Assembly (NCBI RefSeq): GCF_003075375.1
Contig: NZ_QDFT01000027.1
Span: 1 to 44,678, forward strand
DNA: 44,678 nt
DNA from: Microbacterium testaceum
Lineage (GTDB): Bacteria > Actinomycetota > Actinomycetes > Actinomycetales > Microbacteriaceae
Direction of reading: 5' to 3'
The translations under genes and the position numbers were made by a program. Shown in pieces: positions 5,934 through 13,492 of the stretch; position 1 is the first letter of the stretch; each line of letters starts with the position of its first letter. The notes beneath the pieces were generated by a model, which saw nothing but the letters and a program-made list of their open reading frames with translations, did no database searches and was not told where the DNA came from.

Positions 5934-7415
5934 TCAGCGCGCCGCGGTGAAGAGCTGGTCGTCGCGGGGAGCCAGCCCCGGGCGCAGGCGCGTGCCGAAC
6001 TCGTGTCGCAGGACGCTCAGGGCGGCCTGCCACCCCGCGAGGCCGTGCACTCCGGGACCGGGGCTCGCCGACGAGGAGCACAGGTAGACACCGCGCATCG
6101 GTGTGCGCCACGGGTCGGGACTGTAGACGGGCCGGCCGAGCAGCTGGGTGAGCGTGGGCGCACCGGCCGAGATGTCTCCCCCGGGGAAGTTGGGGTTCCA
6201 CGCCGCGATGTCGACGGCCGTGCGCGAGGACGACGCCAGCACCGTGTCGCGGAACCCGGGGGCGAAGCGCTCGATCTGGCGGACCACCGCCTCTTCGCGA
6301 TCGGCGGGACTGCCCGCGGGCACGTGCGTATAGGCCCAGAGCACGTGCCGGCCGGCGGGAGCACGCGTGGCGTCGAAGAGCGTCGGCTGCGCCGCCAGCA
6401 CGTACGGCGCGTCGGGCAGCTGACCGCGGTCGACCGCGTTCTCGGCCGCCGCAATCTCGGCCCGCGTTCCGCCGATGTGGACGGTGCCCGAGCGCGCCAC
6501 ATCGGGGTCGGCCCACGGCACCGGTTCCGACAGAGCGAAATCGACCTTGGCGACACCGCCGCCGTAGCGGAACCGCTCCAGCGTGCGACGGTAGGCCGAC
6601 GGCATCCGCGCCCCCGCCAGGCGGATCATCGTGCGGGGGTTCGTGTCGAGCAGCACCGCGCGGGCGGGAGGCAGCTCGTCGAGCGAGGTCACCTCGACGC
6701 CCGCGTGCAGCACACCGCCGTGCGCGCGGATGTCGTCGATCATCGCGTCGGCGATGGACTGGCTGCCGCCGACCGGGATCGGCCAGCCGCGGCCGTGACC
6801 GTAGGTGGCGAGCACCAGACCCGCACCGCCCGCGGCCAGGCTCGGCTGGTGCAGGATCGTGTGCGCGGACACGCCGGTGATCATGCTCGGCGCGACCTCG
6901 TCGCGGAAGCGGGTGTTCCACCACGGTCCCCCCTGCTCGAGCGCGCGCAGACCGAAGAACACGGCCGCGAGGGGGTCGCCCGGGATGCGCAGAAGGGCGT
7001 TGCCGGTGAAGTCGGCGACACCCCGCAGGTGCGACACCAGGGGCTTCATGAGACGCTCGTACGCGGGTCCGTCGACGCCCAGGCCCTCGGCCGCCCGCGA
7101 GAGATCGCGCCAGGCCAGGCCCGCGCGCCCACCGTCGAGGGGGTGCGCGTACGACACCTCCGGCACGACGAACGGCACGCGGCGGTCCAGGCCGAACTCG
7201 CGGAAGAACCACGACTCGAGGGCGAGCGGGTGCACGGCCGAACCGACGTCGTGGCGATAGCCGGGCAGCGTCAGCTCGGCCGTCGCGGCGGCACCGCCGA
7301 ACTGCGCGGACCGCTCGTAGACCGCGACCGCGAGACCCGCGCGCGCGAGCGTCACCGCCGCCGCCAGGCCGTTGGGCCCCGAGCCCACGATGATCGCGTC
7401 GTAGCTCTCGCTCAT
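5934..7415 (-). CDS. FAD-dependent oxidoreductase, phytoene-desaturase-like
   Basis: This 493-residue enzyme has an N-terminal Rossmann dinucleotide site GSGPNG (residues 11-16, after DAIIV) followed by YERSAQFGGAAAT, and a C-terminal FAD-contacting segment around GVYLCSSSASPGPGVHGLAGW. These features place it in the phytoene desaturase / retinol saturase-like amine-oxidase superfamily. No carotenoid genes are nearby, so the substrate is open. The ATG overlaps the TGA of the SRPBCC gene (ATGA), and nei follows after 2 nt, making a tight four-gene operon with two DNA-repair genes. Confidence 0.88.
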   Translation of the reverse strand: MSESYDAIIVGSGPNGLAAAVTLARAGLAVAVYERSAQFGGAAATAELTLPGYRHDVGSAVHPLALESWFFREFGLDRRVPFVVPEVSYAHPLDGGRAGLAWRDLSRAAEGLGVDGPAYERLMKPLVSHLRGVADFTGNALLRIPGDPLAAVFFGLRALEQGGPWWNTRFRDEVAPSMITGVSAHTILHQPSLAAGGAGLVLATYGHGRGWPIPVGGSQSIADAMIDDIRAHGGVLHAGVEVTSLDELPPARAVLLDTNPRTMIRLAGARMPSAYRRTLERFRYGGGVAKVDFALSEPVPWADPDVARSGTVHIGGTRAEIAAAENAVDRGQLPDAPYVLAAQPTLFDATRAPAGRHVLWAYTHVPAGSPADREEAVVRQIERFAPGFRDTVLASSSRTAVDIAAWNPNFPGGDISAGAPTLTQLLGRPVYSPDPWRTPMRGVYLCSSSASPGPGVHGLAGWQAALSVLRHEFGTRLRPGLAPRDDQLFTAAR

Positions 7416-7915
7416 CGCTGCAGGGGCTCCTTCTCGGCGGTCGAGGCATGTCCGATCGCGCTCGCACCGCCGGTGGTACCGGGCGCTCCGCCCTCGGCGA
7501 GGTAGGCGAGGCGGTGCAGCGTCTCGGCGTTGCGCCACCGGGTGATGGCGTCGAAGACGGTGTCGGGCAGGATCGTGGTCGGGCCGGACACCGGCTCTTC
7601 TTGGATGCGCACGACGCACGCGTCTCCGCGCGGCTTGACGTCGATGGCCACGCGGGCGACGCCGATCGGGCCGCCGTGCGGCTCGAGAACGGCACGGTGG
7701 GGCGGATCCCAGACCCGCATCACGGTGGTGTCGTTCACCAGCAGCGGCCACGAGCCGAAGGAGTGGTGCAGGGTCGCCCCCTCGGCGGGCCAGTCCTCGC
7801 CCACGTCGCGCATGCGCGACGTGCCCACCACCCAGAGGGGGTAGAGCCAGCCGTTCTCGAGAACGCGGAACACGTCGTCGGGGGTGCAGTGCAACAGGCG
7901 GACGTTGCGGGCCAT
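7412..7915 (-). CDS. SRPBCC-superfamily protein
   Basis: The protein has 167 residues from ATG 7915, chosen for GGGGAGGAT upstream; a longer frame reaches 8002 without a ribosome binding site. The pattern of a START/Bet v1-like ligand-binding domain is visible: RNVRLLHCTPDDVFRVLENGWLYPLWVVG, then LHHSFGSWPLLVNDTTVMRVWDPP and a long C-terminal helix FDAITRWRNAETLHRLAYLAE. Such proteins bind hydrophobic small molecules or act as cyclases. It overlaps the FAD oxidoreductase gene by 4 nt and may supply or bind its substrate. This is an inference from context. Confidence 0.8.
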   Translation of the reverse strand: MARNVRLLHCTPDDVFRVLENGWLYPLWVVGTSRMRDVGEDWPAEGATLHHSFGSWPLLVNDTTVMRVWDPPHRAVLEPHGGPIGVARVAIDVKPRGDACVVRIQEEPVSGPTTILPDTVFDAITRWRNAETLHRLAYLAEGGAPGTTGGASAIGHASTAEKEPLQR

Positions 7916-8080
7916 GCGCCGATCCTCCCCGCCGAAGAGGTGCGGACGGATGCCGCGAGAAGCCGCCTCGACTTCGCCCACGCTACGGTCACCCACCGAC
8001 ACCCGTCGCGGAGGTTGCGCCCCGGCGCAGGTCCGGGTATCGCGGCGGCCGGAACCGCCCGCGATCCGACGGCGCCGCGC

Positions 8081-9280
8081 TCACGCCGCCGCGGCACCCC
8101 GCTGACGCCCGGCCGCGGGCAGGACGAACCACGCGCGCGTGCCGCCCGTGGGCGAGACGTCCAGGCCGATCGAGCCGCCGTGCGCGTCGACGATGCGGCG
8201 GCAGGTCGCCAAGCCGATGCCGATGCCCTGCACGTCGGCCCCGTGGTTGCGCTGCATCGGCTCGAACACGCGCTCGCGCATCTCGGGCTCCACCGCATCG
8301 CCGTTGTCGTCCACCGTGATGCGCCACCCGTCGGGCAGCACCTCGACGCTCACGCGCACCTCGGGCACCCGCTCGGCGGCCACCGTGAACTTCACCGCAT
8401 TCGCGATGAGGTTCTGCAGCAGCACCCGCAGCAGGGTGTCGTCGCCGCGGACGAAGGTCTCGGCATCCACCGTCACCGTGGCGCCCGTGGCGACGAGGGC
8501 GCCGTCGAGGTCCTCGAGCACGGCGTCGACGGTCTCGGCCACGTCGACCTCGCCCAGGTGCGGTCGCGTGCCCCCCATGCGCGCGAAGTCGAGCAGGTCG
8601 GCGACCATCGCGCTCATGCGGCCGGCCGCGGCCTCGGCGCGCGCGAGCGAACGCGCAGCCCGCGGTGCCGCCGCCATCTCGGGGCTGTCGGCCGCCAGTT
8701 CGAGGAAGCCCGTCAGCGCGGTGAGGGGGTTCCGCAGGTCATGGCTGACCTGCGCCGCGAAGCTCTCGAGCTGGGCGTTGGATTCGACGAGGTCGCGCTG
8801 CACGCGCCGCAGCTCGAGGACGTCGATGACCTGGTGGGCGAGCAGATCGAGAGCGCGGCTGCTGGCATCCGAGAGCTCTCCGACCTCGTCGTCGAAGACG
8901 CAGAGCGTGCCGATCGCCACCCCGTCGGGGGTGATCAGCGGGCTCGAGGCGTAGAAGCGGACGTTCGCGATCTCGCCGGTGACGAAGGCGTTCGCGGCGA
9001 AGCGGGAGTCCAGACGCGCGTCGGGGACGACGACCCGACCGGGGTTCACGATGACCGCGGCGCACATCGAGTCCTCGCGCGAGCAGGTGGCCGCCTGGAT
9101 GCCGACCGCCGCGACCTGGTGCTGCATGCGGTCGTCGATGATGTTGATGACCGCCGTCGGCACGGCGCACACGGTCGCCGCGAGCTCGACCAGACCTTGC
9201 AGGTCGGGCTCGGGCGGTTCGCCCACGAGTCGGTACTGCGCGATGGCCTCTCGCCTGGTCACATCGTGTGCGGTCGACAC
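8081..9280 (-). CDS. Soluble GAF-domain sensor histidine kinase
   Basis: The 399-residue protein has an N-terminal GAF domain (about 20-160), a HisKA dimerisation domain with phospho-acceptor H180 in VSHDLRNPLTAL, and a HATPase_c domain with N box (NLIANAVKF), G1 (VDDNGD) and G2 (GIGIGLATC). No membrane segment is present, so it senses a cytoplasmic signal through GAF. Cys residues at about 66 and 73 in the GAF domain could serve redox or chromophore sensing, but this is speculative. GTG 9280 follows AGGGGGA, and TAGGCT (9318-9313) is a plausible -10. No response regulator is adjacent, so it is an orphan kinase. Confidence 0.9.
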   Translation of the reverse strand: MSTAHDVTRREAIAQYRLVGEPPEPDLQGLVELAATVCAVPTAVINIIDDRMQHQVAAVGIQAATCSREDSMCAAVIVNPGRVVVPDARLDSRFAANAFVTGEIANVRFYASSPLITPDGVAIGTLCVFDDEVGELSDASSRALDLLAHQVIDVLELRRVQRDLVESNAQLESFAAQVSHDLRNPLTALTGFLELAADSPEMAAAPRAARSLARAEAAAGRMSAMVADLLDFARMGGTRPHLGEVDVAETVDAVLEDLDGALVATGATVTVDAETFVRGDDTLLRVLLQNLIANAVKFTVAAERVPEVRVSVEVLPDGWRITVDDNGDAVEPEMRERVFEPMQRNHGADVQGIGIGLATCRRIVDAHGGSIGLDVSPTGGTRAWFVLPAAGRQRGAAAA

Positions 9281-9312
9281 ATTTCCCCCTGCGGTCGTTC
9301 TGCCCGGCGACG

Positions 9313-9318
9313 AGCCTA
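9313..9318 (-). promoter_or_regulatory. -10 box upstream of the histidine kinase
   Basis: TAGGCT on the minus strand would give a leader of about 26 nt containing the AGGGGGA ribosome binding site. No convincing -35 is visible. Confidence 0.35.
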
Positions 9319-9383
9319 GCGCCCGGCGGTTACACCGTCGCGACCCGATCGGGAAGGGGCTCGCGCAGGCGGGCCGCGACGCG

Positions 9384-9395
9384 CAGAGTCGGCCC
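9384..9395 (+). promoter_or_regulatory. Leaderless-type promoter of the 9396 gene
   Basis: CAGAGT (9384-9389) lies exactly 6 nt before ATG 9396 with no Shine-Dalgarno sequence, an imperfect member of the TAnnnT-N6-start class seen across the window. Confidence 0.4.
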
Positions 9396-9659
9396 ATGAG
9401 CACACCGAGCCCCTTCCCCGGATCCCCCGCCGAGCCGACCGCGCCCACGCCGTCGGAGCCCACGGCACCCACACCCACCGAACCGACGGTCCCGCTCACG
9501 CCCGAGACGCAGCCCGGGCCGGCCTCCGGCGGCGACGGCGGTGCGGGCGCCTTCGCCCGGGAGCAGGGCGACGCCGTCGGCTCCGCCGAGATGGATGCCG
9601 ACAACGCCGTCGAGCAGGACGTGATCGACGCCGTCGACCCCGGCGGCTCGCCCGACTGA
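9396..9659 (+). CDS. Pro/Thr-rich small hypothetical protein
   Basis: The 87-residue protein has an N-terminal half made of EPTAPTP-type repeats (EPTAPTPSEPTAPTPTEPTVP, residues about 13-33) and an acidic, Ala/Asp-rich C-terminal half (AEMDADNAVEQDVIDAVDPGG). It has no signal peptide or membrane helix and is probably disordered. The -10-like box 6 nt before the ATG and a strong terminator right after the stop support a genuine transcription unit. No function is known. Confidence 0.6.
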   Translation: MSTPSPFPGSPAEPTAPTPSEPTAPTPTEPTVPLTPETQPGPASGGDGGAGAFAREQGDAVGSAEMDADNAVEQDVIDAVDPGGSPD

Positions 9660-9675
9660 TCGCTCGTCGAGAACG

Positions 9676-9709
9676 CGGAAGGGCGGTGCCGATCGGCACC
9701 GCCCTTCCG
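9676..9709. terminator. Strong bidirectional terminator
   Basis: CGGAAGGGCGGTGCC (9676-9690) and GGCACCGCCCTTCCG (9695-9709) are perfect inverted repeats with a 4-nt GATC loop, placed between the convergent genes ending at 9659 and 9726. Confidence 0.85.
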
Positions 9710-9725
9710 TCCGTTCAGGAGCGGA

Positions 9726-11042
9726 TCACGGGTTTCCGCGGGTCCACAGCAGCAGGATGGCCACGAGCTGCAGCACCACGCACCCCGCGAGGATCGCGAC
9801 GCGACGCCGCGGGGTCGAGGACCAGCGCTCGTCGCCCAGCAGGGGAGCCATGGGCATGAGCAGGCGGAAGGTGCTCTGCTGCGGCAGGAAGACCGCGAGG
9901 ATGTACACGCCGTAGCTGAAGCCGTAGGCCACGACCATGAGGCCCAGCTTGCGGACGGGGCGCGACCACATGAGCGCGAGGAAGCCGACGATCAGCGCCA
10001 CGACGAGCACGACGCCCACGACGCCGAGGTGTGTCGCCGCCTGACGGAACCACGGCGTGAAGGGCGTGAACTCGTCGTTGCCGACGTAGTCCAGCCACCA
10101 GCCGAGCTCGGTGCGGATGTAGGCGTTGTGCGTGCCGGTGACGTACTGCGCGATGTGGTTCCACGACAGACCGGCGACCGCGATCGTCAGACCCGAGGCC
10201 ATGAGCGATGCCCACTCGCGCACCGGGAAGGGGTCGACCTTGCGACGGAAGAAGCGGACGAGGAACACGATGCCCAGCGCCAGCCCCAGCGCGAGCACAC
10301 CCGGACGCGTGTACGCGGCGATCAGACCGATCGGCAGGATCCACAGGTAGCGCCGCTTGATCGCCAGCAGCATGCCCGCGAACATCAGCAGCATGAACAG
10401 GCCCTCGCTGTAGCCGATGACGAAGAGGAACGACATCGGGGCGAACGAGAAGAACACCATTCCCCACCACGCCGGCTGCGGCTTGGTGACGGTGCGCAGC
10501 AGCACGAAGAGCAGCCAGGTCGCGCCCAGGCTCGCGCCCAGGCTGAGCAGGACCGCGACCGGCTGCCATCCCAGACCCGTCGCGCCCGAGATCACGCGCA
10601 CGAGCGTGGGGAACACCGGCAGGAACGCCCAGTTGTTCGGCAGGATGTCGCCCGACACGTTCATCGGCAACGACATGGGGTAGCCCTGCGCCGCGATCTG
10701 GCCGTAGCGGTCGGCATCCCACCCCGTGAGGTAGTCGAAGAAGGTGCCGAGGCGCTCACTGTCGGGACCGAAGCCCCAGCGGGCCGCCTTGGCCACCGAG
10801 TAGAAGCCCCACAGCAGGCCGAAGTTGACCACGCGGGCGATGGCCCACAGCGCGAGCACCTTGACGAAGGCGCCGCGTTCGATCGGGACGACGCCCTCGG
10901 GGGCGCGCAGCACGTCTGCGCCGTACTGGCGCAGCGCCCGTCCGACGCGGGAATCACGCAGACGGTCGAGGCGTCGCGACGGACGCCCGATGACCCTCGA
11001 CGGTTGCGTCGGGGTGACAAGCTCGCTCGGCGGTGCGCTCAC
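9726..11042 (-). CDS. PIG-V-like polytopic membrane glycosyltransferase
   Basis: The 438-residue protein starts at GTG 11042, chosen because GAAAGGT lies upstream; a longer frame reaches 11099. It has about ten hydrophobic segments. The first extracytoplasmic loop carries WDADRYGQIAAQGYP, which matches the WD-x-x-x-Y region of PIG-V-type mannosyltransferases that use polyprenyl-phosphate sugars, and it is followed by NNWAFLPVFPTLVR. It probably transfers a sugar, likely mannose, outside the membrane during lipoglycan or protein glycosylation. The acceptor cannot be read from the sequence. A second membrane glycosyltransferase of another family lies at 38262-39569. Confidence 0.8.
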   Translation of the reverse strand: MSAPPSELVTPTQPSRVIGRPSRRLDRLRDSRVGRALRQYGADVLRAPEGVVPIERGAFVKVLALWAIARVVNFGLLWGFYSVAKAARWGFGPDSERLGTFFDYLTGWDADRYGQIAAQGYPMSLPMNVSGDILPNNWAFLPVFPTLVRVISGATGLGWQPVAVLLSLGASLGATWLLFVLLRTVTKPQPAWWGMVFFSFAPMSFLFVIGYSEGLFMLLMFAGMLLAIKRRYLWILPIGLIAAYTRPGVLALGLALGIVFLVRFFRRKVDPFPVREWASLMASGLTIAVAGLSWNHIAQYVTGTHNAYIRTELGWWLDYVGNDEFTPFTPWFRQAATHLGVVGVVLVVALIVGFLALMWSRPVRKLGLMVVAYGFSYGVYILAVFLPQQSTFRLLMPMAPLLGDERWSSTPRRRVAILAGCVVLQLVAILLLWTRGNP

Positions 11043-11171
11043 TCGGAACCTTTCACGGGGAAGATGTGGGCGAGTGACGACGGTGTCGGGCCCGGACAAG
11101 TGCAGTTGGGGTGGATCGTACCGGATGAAACCGAGCGTTCCATCCGGTTGACTTCGAGCGGAATCCCCTGG

Positions 11172-11495
11172 TCAGTGGGCGTCGCCGACGACCTTGAGGC
11201 CGATGACGCAACCCACCAGCCCCAGGATCAGCAGCACTTTCACCACCGAGATCGCCTCGGCGCCCGAGATCATTCCCACCACGACGGTCAGCGCGGCTCC
11301 GATGCCCACCCAGACGGCGTAGGCGGTGCCGGTCGGGATCTCGCGCATCGCGTACGCCAGGCCGGCCATCGAGGCGACCAGTGCGACGCCGAACACGACG
11401 CTCGGCCACAGCTTGGTGAACCCCTCGGAACGGCCCAGAGCCGTGGCCCACACGGCTTCGAGGACACCCGAGACGACGAGGACGATCCACGACAT
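11172..11495 (-). CDS. gdx: Guanidinium exporter (SMR family, Gdx/SugE subtype)
   Basis: The 107-residue protein has four transmembrane helices. It carries the Gdx-type N-terminus SWIVLVVSGVLEAVWATALG with the essential E13, and GFTKLWPSV after helix 1. The subtype exports guanidinium in exchange for protons as an antiparallel dimer, unlike the Qac subtype, which exports bulky quaternary cations. The assignment is strongly supported by a guanidine-III riboswitch directly upstream, whose end abuts the AAGGAG ribosome binding site (11508-11503). Expression should therefore rise with free guanidine. Confidence 0.95.
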   Translation of the reverse strand: MSWIVLVVSGVLEAVWATALGRSEGFTKLWPSVVFGVALVASMAGLAYAMREIPTGTAYAVWVGIGAALTVVVGMISGAEAISVVKVLLILGLVGCVIGLKVVGDAH

Positions 11496-11508
11496 GACGA
11501 TGCTCCTT

Positions 11509-11549
11509 GGCCAGTCTTGTCGCAGTCCGGGTACTGATCCCTCGTCCGG
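11509..11549 (-). ncRNA. Guanidine-III riboswitch
   Basis: On the minus strand the 41-nt leader reads CCGGACGAGG, then GTACCCGG, then GACAAGAC in the order and spacing of the class III guanidine aptamer as I remember it. The variable stem is kept by compensatory changes: TCAGT pairs with ACTGG. The conserved 5' CCGG can pair with the CCGG in GTACCCGG to form the pseudoknot. The 3' strand ends next to the Shine-Dalgarno sequence of gdx, suggesting control of [11 protein letters not shown] initiation. Confidence 0.93.
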
Positions 11550-11573
11550 GGACGCGGAGGGCGTCCACGGTCC

Positions 11574-11579
11574 AGCGTA
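11574..11579 (-). promoter_or_regulatory. Possible -10 box for the gdx transcript
   Basis: TACGCT on the minus strand would place the transcript start about 18 nt before the riboswitch. No clear -35 is present. Confidence 0.3.
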
Positions 11580-11659
11580 GCGGTCGCACCTGAGCAGGGC
11601 CCGTGCAGCCGGTCCGCTCCCCCTCCACCCTCCCGCGCCCTCGCCCGCCCTCGCCCCCC

Positions 11660-11730
11660 CTCGATAAACGCCGTGCGTGTCGAGACACGCTGCGGCGCCG
11701 CGTGTCTCGACACGATCGGCGTTTATCGAG
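11660..11730. repeat. 71-bp near-perfect palindrome
   Basis: Outer arms CTCGATAAACGCC (11660-11672) and GGCGTTTATCGAG (11718-11730) are perfectly complementary. Inner arms CGTGTCGAGACACG (11676-11689) and CGTGTCTCGACACG (11701-11714) are also perfectly complementary, and each is itself nearly palindromic. They are separated by an unpaired 3-nt bulge on each side and an 11-nt GC-rich loop. The AT-containing arms stand out from the surroundings. It may be a mobile REP/MITE-like element, a site for a dimeric protein, or a terminator for the CPBP gene. Confidence 0.85.
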
Positions 11731-11741
11731 GACGGCGCGGC

Positions 11742-11789
11742 GACGGCGACGCGGCGGTCACCGACGACGGCGATGCGGCGGTCACCGAG
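11742..11789. repeat. 24-bp tandem repeat, two copies
   Basis: Two adjacent 24-bp units (11742-11765 and 11766-11789) share GACGGCGAYGCGGCGGTCACCGA and differ at only two positions. They lie between the palindrome and the end of the CPBP gene, outside any gene I accept. Confidence 0.75.
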
Positions 11790-11817
11790 GACGACGCGGG
11801 AGCCGCGGGATCCGGGA

Positions 11818-12678
11818 TCAGATCAGGAAAATGGATGCCGCGCCGGGGTTGTGCGCGTGAACGAGGACCCCGAACACGACGGCGTCGAACAGCAGGTGCA
11901 CGGTCACGACGTACCAGAGCGACCGGGTCTTCAAGAAGAGGAAGCCCTGCACGATCGCGAAGGGGATCGTCAGCAGCGGCCCCCACGCCTGGTAGCCGAG
12001 CTCCCACAGGAACGAGACGAAGACGATCGCCTGCAGCAGGTTCGCGGTCAGGTCGGGGAAGTGCCGACGCAGCAGCACGAAGACCGTGCAGATGAAGAAC
12101 AGCTCGTCCCAGATGCCCACGGCGCCGACACCGACGAACAGGCGCGCGATGAGGTCGGGCGTGGTCACCTCGGGCCAGTTCGTGTAGACGCCCGAGGTGA
12201 TGAAGTAGAACGGCAGGATCAGGTAGCCCAGCACGATGACGCCCGCGAGCCAGGCCCACTGCCACCAGGTCCAGCGTCCGCCGCCGCGCCAGGGGAAACG
12301 GATCGCGTGGTCGCGGTAGACGAAGCGCGAGACGACGTAGGGCACGACCACCGCGCCGCCCAGAGCGAGGGTGAAGCGCACGAAGGCCGCGTCGTCGAGC
12401 TCGGCCTGCAGCGGGATGAGGCTGACGATGAACTGCCCGAGGGCGACGAGCGAGACGTCGCGGGCGATGCTCGGCTCGGCCCCGCGGGCGAGGGGCACCG
12501 CCGCGCGCCGGTCGACGAGGATCGCGGATGCCACGGCGAGCGCGAGCAGGATCCAGCCCAGCCACACGATCTGGACGACGAACAGGACCGGGGCGGCGAG
12601 ACACACCGACAGTGCCGGGATGAGCTTGGGCGTCCAGGTGGAACGCCCGCGGACCGGCACCGCGGTGTGCGCGGTCAC
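11818..12678 (-). CDS. CPBP-family membrane protein with degenerate active site
   Basis: This 286-residue protein has about eight hydrophobic segments, and its C-terminal half resembles CPBP (Abi/Rce1) intramembrane proteases. The usual EExxxR motif is replaced by WDELFFIC, the second motif FxxxH lacks its His (VSFLWELGY), while the third motif HLLFD in VTVHLLFDAVVF is intact. It may be a divergent or inactive member. The GTG start overlaps the trmB stop (GTGA), so it is [18 protein letters not shown] with a tRNA modification enzyme. Its substrate, if any, is unknown. Confidence 0.75.
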   Translation of the reverse strand: MTAHTAVPVRGRSTWTPKLIPALSVCLAAPVLFVVQIVWLGWILLALAVASAILVDRRAAVPLARGAEPSIARDVSLVALGQFIVSLIPLQAELDDAAFVRFTLALGGAVVVPYVVSRFVYRDHAIRFPWRGGGRWTWWQWAWLAGVIVLGYLILPFYFITSGVYTNWPEVTTPDLIARLFVGVGAVGIWDELFFICTVFVLLRRHFPDLTANLLQAIVFVSFLWELGYQAWGPLLTIPFAIVQGFLFLKTRSLWYVVTVHLLFDAVVFGVLVHAHNPGAASIFLI

Positions 12679-13400
12679 GGCGAGACCCGCGTGTAGGTCA
12701 GGTCGCGGATATCGCGGCCCACGCGCAGACCCTTGCGCTCGAACGCGGTGAGGACGCGACCCTCGAAGCGCTCCGCCCACTCCCCCGCGAACGCCCGCTC
12801 GAAGGCCGGGGCCTCGTCCAGCACGTCGCGCATCTGATCGGCGTAGTCCTGCCAGTCGGTCGCCAGACGGAGCGTGCCGCCGGGACGCATTGCCCCCGCC
12901 GCGATCCGGGCGAAGTCGGGGGCGACGAGACGGCGCTTGGTGTGCTTGTTCTTGTGCCACGGATCGGGGAAGAACACCCACAGCTCGTCGACCGACGCCG
13001 CCGGCAGCAGGTGCTCGAGCGCCTCGGGGGCGTTGGCCTCGACGAGCCGCAGGTTTCTCACGCCCTCGCGATCGGCATCCAGCATGGTGCGCGCGAGCCC
13101 GGCCGTGAACACCTCGACGGCGAGGAAGTCGGTGTCGGGGTGCGCGGCCGCGGCCGACACGATCTGGTGGCCCTGCCCCGAACCGATCTCGACGACCAGG
13201 CGCGCCGCGCGGCCGTAGACCTGCGCCGGGTCGATCGCGGTGCCCGCCTTCACGCTCGTCGCGGCGGCGGCCCGCTCGACCGGCAGCAGGTAGAAGGGCG
13301 AGAGCTCGGCCCACGCCCGGTCCTGCGCCTCGGACATGCGTCCGCTGCGCCGGACGAACGACACCGGCTTGTCGCGGAACACGGGGGCGGTGGCATCCAT
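12675..13400 (-). CDS. trmB: tRNA (guanine-N7)-methyltransferase
   Basis: The 241-residue enzyme methylates guanine-46 of tRNA with S-adenosylmethionine. Diagnostic motifs are VVEIGSGQGHQIV (SAM-binding motif I), FLAVEV, and the family signature FFPDPWHKNKHTKRRLV. ATG 13400 is 7 nt after TAGCCT and likely leaderless. The frame continues open upstream to 13949, but that part is low-complexity Arg-rich and overlaps DUF3097 antisense, so it was not used. The CPBP gene is [15 protein letters not shown] coupled downstream. Confidence 0.95.
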   Translation of the reverse strand: MDATAPVFRDKPVSFVRRSGRMSEAQDRAWAELSPFYLLPVERAAAATSVKAGTAIDPAQVYGRAARLVVEIGSGQGHQIVSAAAAHPDTDFLAVEVFTAGLARTMLDADREGVRNLRLVEANAPEALEHLLPAASVDELWVFFPDPWHKNKHTKRRLVAPDFARIAAGAMRPGGTLRLATDWQDYADQMRDVLDEAPAFERAFAGEWAERFEGRVLTAFERKGLRVGRDIRDLTYTRVSP

Positions 13401-13413
13401 GTCCCCCAGGCTA
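13401..13413 (-). promoter_or_regulatory. Leaderless-type promoter of trmB
   Basis: TAGCCT (13413-13408) is followed by 7 nt and then ATG 13400. A GGGGGA stretch is present but too close to the ATG to act as a ribosome binding site. Confidence 0.5.
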
Positions 13414-13492
13414 TCCGCCGCGTCCTGTCGCTTCCCGTCCGCGGAAGCGACGGACTCCGATGACTCGCGCGAGAGCGCGCGCTTGCGGCCGC

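Noticed and set aside
3787..6087. Long open frame on the plus strand (about 766 codons)
   Set aside because: It runs antisense to the radical SAM and nei genes, is Arg/His/Asp-rich with no domain, and is explained by the lack of stop codons in GC-rich DNA.
5107..7695. Long minus-strand frame of about 860 codons
   Set aside because: Only its last 274 codons are a recognisable protein (Nei). The upstream part is out of frame with the FAD oxidoreductase and reads as Arg/Ala-rich noise.
7448..9319. Long plus-strand frame antisense to the SRPBCC and histidine kinase genes
   Set aside because: Biased composition with no domain; the opposite strand encodes clear families.
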